From an uncultured Lautropia sp. (GTDB taxonomy: Bacteria; Pseudomonadota; Gammaproteobacteria; Burkholderiales; Burkholderiaceae_E): a stretch of 7,998 bases of DNA. How positions within the stretch are numbered: the first letter of the stretch is position 1; each line of letters starts with the position of its first letter. Positions 5,620-7,998 of this stretch are shown one piece after another. The notes below the pieces were generated by a model. That model did not search any database and was not told the DNA's origin. It saw only the letters and a program-made list of their open reading frames with translations. A program made the translations under genes and the position numbers. The stretch spans positions 1 through 7,998 of the forward strand of contig CALIXC010000023.1 in assembly GCA_938046755.1 (NCBI GenBank). Direction: 5' to 3'.

Positions 5620-7187
5620 CACGACTCCTGTTCGGCTTCCTGTTGGCGGGGCCGCTTCAGCTGCAGGTGAATGACATCCACCTTGTTCCGCTTGCCAAAG
5701 AGCGACTCATTCGAGTAGCCCGACGAGCAGCCGTTGCCGAAGCTGAAGCCGCAACTTCCGGTATCGCTGAAGTTGCGCTCCACAGCGGCCTTGTGCGAGG
5801 TGGGAATGACGAAGCGATCCTCGTAGTTAGCGATGGCCATGGTCTGATACATGTCCTCCACCATCTCGGGCGTGAGACCCACGCGCTTGATGATCTCCAG
5901 CGACCCCTTGCCGTTGATCATCTCGCCGCGCTTGAACGCACGCATGGCAATCATCCGCTCCAGCGCCTTGATGACCGGCTCCTCGTCGCCCGCCGTCAGC
6001 AGGTTGGCCAGATAACGCACCGGAATGCGCAGGCTCTTCACGTCGGGGATGATGCTGCCTTCCACCGTCTCGTGCGGCATCTGCTTGTTCTCGGCCGCGC
6101 TCTGAATCGGCGACAGCGGCGGGATGTACCACACCATCGGCAGTGTCCGGTATTCCGGGTGCAGCGGGAAGGCCACTTCCCAGTCCACCGCCATCCGGTA
6201 CACCGGCGACTTGCGGGCAGCCGCCAGCCACGTCTCGGGGATGCCCTCCTTGCGGGCAGCCTCGATCACGTCCGGATCGTTCGGATCCAGAAAGCACTCC
6301 AGCTGGGCCTTGTACAGCTGCTTCTCGTCCGGCATGGAGGCGGCAGCCTCGATGCGGTCGGCGTCATACAGCATCACGCCCAGATAGCGGATACGGCCCA
6401 CGCAGGTCTCGGAACAGACCGTGGGCTGGCCCGCCTCGATCCGCGGATAGCAGAACAGGCACTTCTCGGCCTTGCCCGACTGCCAGTTGAAGTAGATCTT
6501 CTTGTACGGGCAGCCCGAGATGCACATCCGCCAGCCGCGGCACTTGTCCTGGTCCACCAGCACGATGCCGTCCTCTTCGCGCTTGTACACCGAGCCCGAC
6601 GGGCACGAGGCCACGCAGGTCGGGTTCAGACAGTGCTCGCACAGACGCGGCAGGTACATCATGAAGGTGTTCTCGAAGGTGGAGTACATCTGCTTCTGCA
6701 CCCCCTCGAACAGGTGATCCTGGCTGCGCTTGCTGAACTCGCCGGCCAGATCGTCCTCCCAGTTCGGGCCCCACTCGATCTTGTCCATCTTCTCGCCGGT
6801 CAGCACCGACACCGGCCGTGCGGTCGGCGGCGTCTTCATCCGCGGCGCCGACTGCAGGTGCTGGTAGTCGTAGGTGAACGGCTCGTAGTAGTCGTCGATC
6901 GACGGCAGGTTCGGGTTGGCAAACAGGTTCGCCAGAATGCGCAGCTTGCCCCCCTGGCGCGGCTCGAGCTTGCCGCTCGAGGTGCGCACCCAGCCCCCGT
7001 TCCACTTCTTCTGGTTCTCCCACTGCTTGGGATAGCCGATACCGGGCTTGGTCTCGACGTTGTTGAACCAGGCGTATTCCACGCCATCACGGCTGGTCCA
7101 GACGTTCTTGCAGGTCACCGAGCAGGTGTGGCAACCGATGCACTTGTCCAGATTCAGCACCATTCCAATCTGTGCACGAACTTTCAT
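5619..7187 (-). CDS. narH: Respiratory nitrate reductase beta subunit NarH (Fe-S electron-transfer protein)
   Basis: The 522-residue protein carries electrons from the NarI hemes to NarG on the cytoplasmic side of the membrane. All four cluster-binding Cys groups are present: C16, C19, C22, C26 (KCIGCHTCSVTC); C183, C186, C191, C195; C216, W219, C222, C226 (KCRGWRMCISGC); and C243, C246, C258, C262. The Trp at 219 in place of a Cys is the hallmark of the [3Fe-4S] cluster, so three [4Fe-4S] and one [3Fe-4S] cluster are expected. From the second group on, numbering is one less than in E. coli NarH as I recall it. Length is close to the family's usual 510-520. The C-terminal GSCGFSFGNGCSSGYSNESL stretch (about 477-496) is typical of NarH. 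The ATG at 7187 shares one base with the narG stop (TGATG) and has AAGGAG seven nt upstream. No sign of disruption is seen. Confidence 0.98.
   Translation of the reverse strand: MKVRAQIGMVLNLDKCIGCHTCSVTCKNVWTSRDGVEYAWFNNVETKPGIGYPKQWENQKKWNGGWVRTSSGKLEPRQGGKLRILANLFANPNLPSIDDYYEPFTYDYQHLQSAPRMKTPPTARPVSVLTGEKMDKIEWGPNWEDDLAGEFSKRSQDHLFEGVQKQMYSTFENTFMMYLPRLCEHCLNPTCVASCPSGSVYKREEDGIVLVDQDKCRGWRMCISGCPYKKIYFNWQSGKAEKCLFCYPRIEAGQPTVCSETCVGRIRYLGVMLYDADRIEAAASMPDEKQLYKAQLECFLDPNDPDVIEAARKEGIPETWLAAARKSPVYRMAVDWEVAFPLHPEYRTLPMVWYIPPLSPIQSAAENKQMPHETVEGSIIPDVKSLRIPVRYLANLLTAGDEEPVIKALERMIAMRAFKRGEMINGKGSLEIIKRVGLTPEMVEDMYQTMAIANYEDRFVIPTSHKAAVERNFSDTGSCGFSFGNGCSSGYSNESLFGKRNKVDVIHLQLKRPRQQEAEQES
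5625..5629 (-). promoter_or_regulatory. narJ ribosome binding site, inside the end of narH
   Basis: AGGAG on the minus strand is five nt from ATG 5619 and two nt from GTG 5622. The spacing favours the ATG as the narJ start. Confidence 0.65.
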
Positions 7188-7998
7188 CAGACTTCTCCTT
7201 GTGCCGTTTCCACCTTCACCGGCTCATCCATCCAATCGACCTTCGACATCTTGCGCAGCAGCACGAACTCGTCGCGGTTGCTGCCGATGGTCCCGTAGTA
7301 GTTGAAGCCATAGGCCAGCTGCGCATAGCCCCCGATCATGTGCGTAGGCTTGAGCACCGTGCGCGTGACCGAGTTGTGGATGCCGCCGCGCTTGCCGCTC
7401 AGCTCCGATCCCGGCGTGTTCACGATCTTCTCCTGCGCGTGATACATCAGGCACATGCCGCGCGGGATCCGCTGGCTGACGATCACCCGGCAGGCGATCA
7501 CGCCGTTGGTGTTGAAGACCTCGATCCAGTCGTTGTCTTCCACGTTGGCACGCTTGGCATCATCTTCCGAGATCCACACGTGCGGACCGCCCCGGCTCAG
7601 CGACAGCATCCGCAGGTTGTCCGAATACGTGCTGTGGATGCCCCACTTCTGGTGCGGCGTGAGGAAGTTGAGCGCGATTTCCGGGTTGCCGTTGGGACGT
7701 GCGCCGAACATGCTGGCCGTTGACTTGGTGTCGATGGCCGGCTTGTACACGCAGAAGCCCTCGCCGAAGTCCAGCATCCAGCGGTGATCCTGGTAGAACT
7801 GCTGGCGGCCGGTGATGGTACGCCAGGGAATCAGCTCGTGCACGTTGGTGTAGCCGGCGTTGTAGCTCACCTCTTCCGATTCCAGCCCCGACCAGGTGGG
7901 CGCCGAAATGATCTTCCTGGGTTGCGCCTGGATGTCACGGAAATGGATCTTGTCGTGCTCACGGCCCACCGCCAGGTGCTTGTGGTCGCGCCCGGTGA
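7187..7998 (-). CDS. narG: Respiratory nitrate reductase alpha subunit NarG (C-terminal part; 5' end outside window)
   Basis: The frame is open to the right edge, with 269 residues visible before the TGA at 7189-7187, roughly the last fifth of a protein of about 1,250 residues. NarG is the catalytic Mo-bisMGD subunit reducing nitrate to nitrite in the cytoplasm. The visible part begins TGRDHKHLAVGREHDKIHF, followed by WSGLESEEVSYNAGYTNVHE and LIPWRTITGRQQFYQDHRWM, all strongly conserved in NarG. It continues through the C-terminal molybdopterin-dinucleotide-binding beta-barrel domain (LTPHQKWGIHSTYSDN, the ANVEDNDWIEVFN barrel strand, and CLMYHAQEKIVNTPG). The catalytic Asp ligand of molybdenum and the FS0 cluster lie in the missing N-terminal portion, so activity cannot be judged here. 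An internal GTG at 7969 is not a start, because conserved NarG sequence continues upstream of it. Confidence 0.97.
   Translation of the reverse strand, partial: TGRDHKHLAVGREHDKIHFRDIQAQPRKIISAPTWSGLESEEVSYNAGYTNVHELIPWRTITGRQQFYQDHRWMLDFGEGFCVYKPAIDTKSTASMFGARPNGNPEIALNFLTPHQKWGIHSTYSDNLRMLSLSRGGPHVWISEDDAKRANVEDNDWIEVFNTNGVIACRVIVSQRIPRGMCLMYHAQEKIVNTPGSELSGKRGGIHNSVTRTVLKPTHMIGGYAQLAYGFNYYGTIGSNRDEFVLLRKMSKVDWMDEPVKVETAQGEV
7195..7200 (-). promoter_or_regulatory. narH ribosome binding site, inside the end of narG
   Basis: AAGGAG on the minus strand lies seven nt before the narH ATG and within the last codons of narG. It supports the start at 7187. Confidence 0.7.

Noticed and set aside
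4351..5670. 439-codon open frame on the plus strand opposite narI and narJ
   Set aside because: Low-complexity Gln/His/Arg/Asp-rich translation spanning two well-supported genes on the other strand; no domain and no ribosome binding site.
5643..7298. 551-codon open frame on the plus strand opposite narH
   Set aside because: His/Arg/Leu/Val-rich shadow translation. The opposite strand encodes NarH with all 15 cluster-binding Cys residues and the Trp of the 3Fe-4S site in place.
7187..7969. A separate 260-codon gene starting at GTG 7969
   Set aside because: Conserved NarG residues (TGRDHKHLA) continue in frame upstream to the window edge, so this is an internal codon of a truncated narG.
1..7998. 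CRISPR arrays, tRNA or rRNA genes, insertion sequences, attachment sites
   Set aside because: No regularly spaced repeats, no tRNA-like cloverleaf, no transposase-like frames and no terminal inverted repeats were seen on reading both strands.

Overview
The window is high-GC DNA with strongly G/C-ended codons. It looks like a denitrifying or nitrate-respiring betaproteobacterium, probably of the Burkholderiales, although lineage cannot be fixed from sequence reading alone. Apart from a molybdate-binding protein at the left edge, every gene lies on the minus strand. Together they form the distal part of a respiratory nitrate reductase locus.

In transcription order (right to left) the layout is: the 3' part of narG (7998-7187), narH (7187-5619), narJ (5619-4978), narI (4968-4285), a hairpin-rich gap (4284-4141), a cytoplasmic parvulin-type peptidyl-prolyl isomerase gene (4140-3394), a 265-bp leader (3393-3129), the sensor kinase narX (3128-1203), a 74-bp gap, and the response regulator narL (1128-427). 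narG/narH and narH/narJ overlap by one base (TGATG), and narJ's stop codon runs into the narI Shine-Dalgarno. GHJI is therefore one translationally coupled unit. On the plus strand, positions 1-318 hold the 3' end of a tandem Mop (TOBE) domain gene that converges on narL.

The genes make one coherent system. NarG (Mo-bisMGD catalytic subunit), NarH (four Fe-S clusters) and NarI (di-heme b quinol oxidase subunit) form the membrane-bound nitrate reductase. NarJ is its private assembly chaperone. The PpiC-like protein is presumably a folding helper. NarX senses nitrate/nitrite outside the inner membrane and phosphorylates NarL. The Mop protein binds molybdate, the metal that NarG's cofactor needs.

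I see no undescribed system here. The points most worth a second look are: (i) the narX start, which codon use and a strong Shine-Dalgarno place at a GTG (3128), giving a 265-bp leader that holds two small dyads; (ii) three hairpins in tandem between narI and the isomerase gene, the last ending just before the isomerase ribosome binding site; and (iii) the linkage of a molybdate-binding protein and a cytoplasmic isomerase to the nar genes. Long open frames opposite narX, narJI and narH are antisense shadows of biased codon use.
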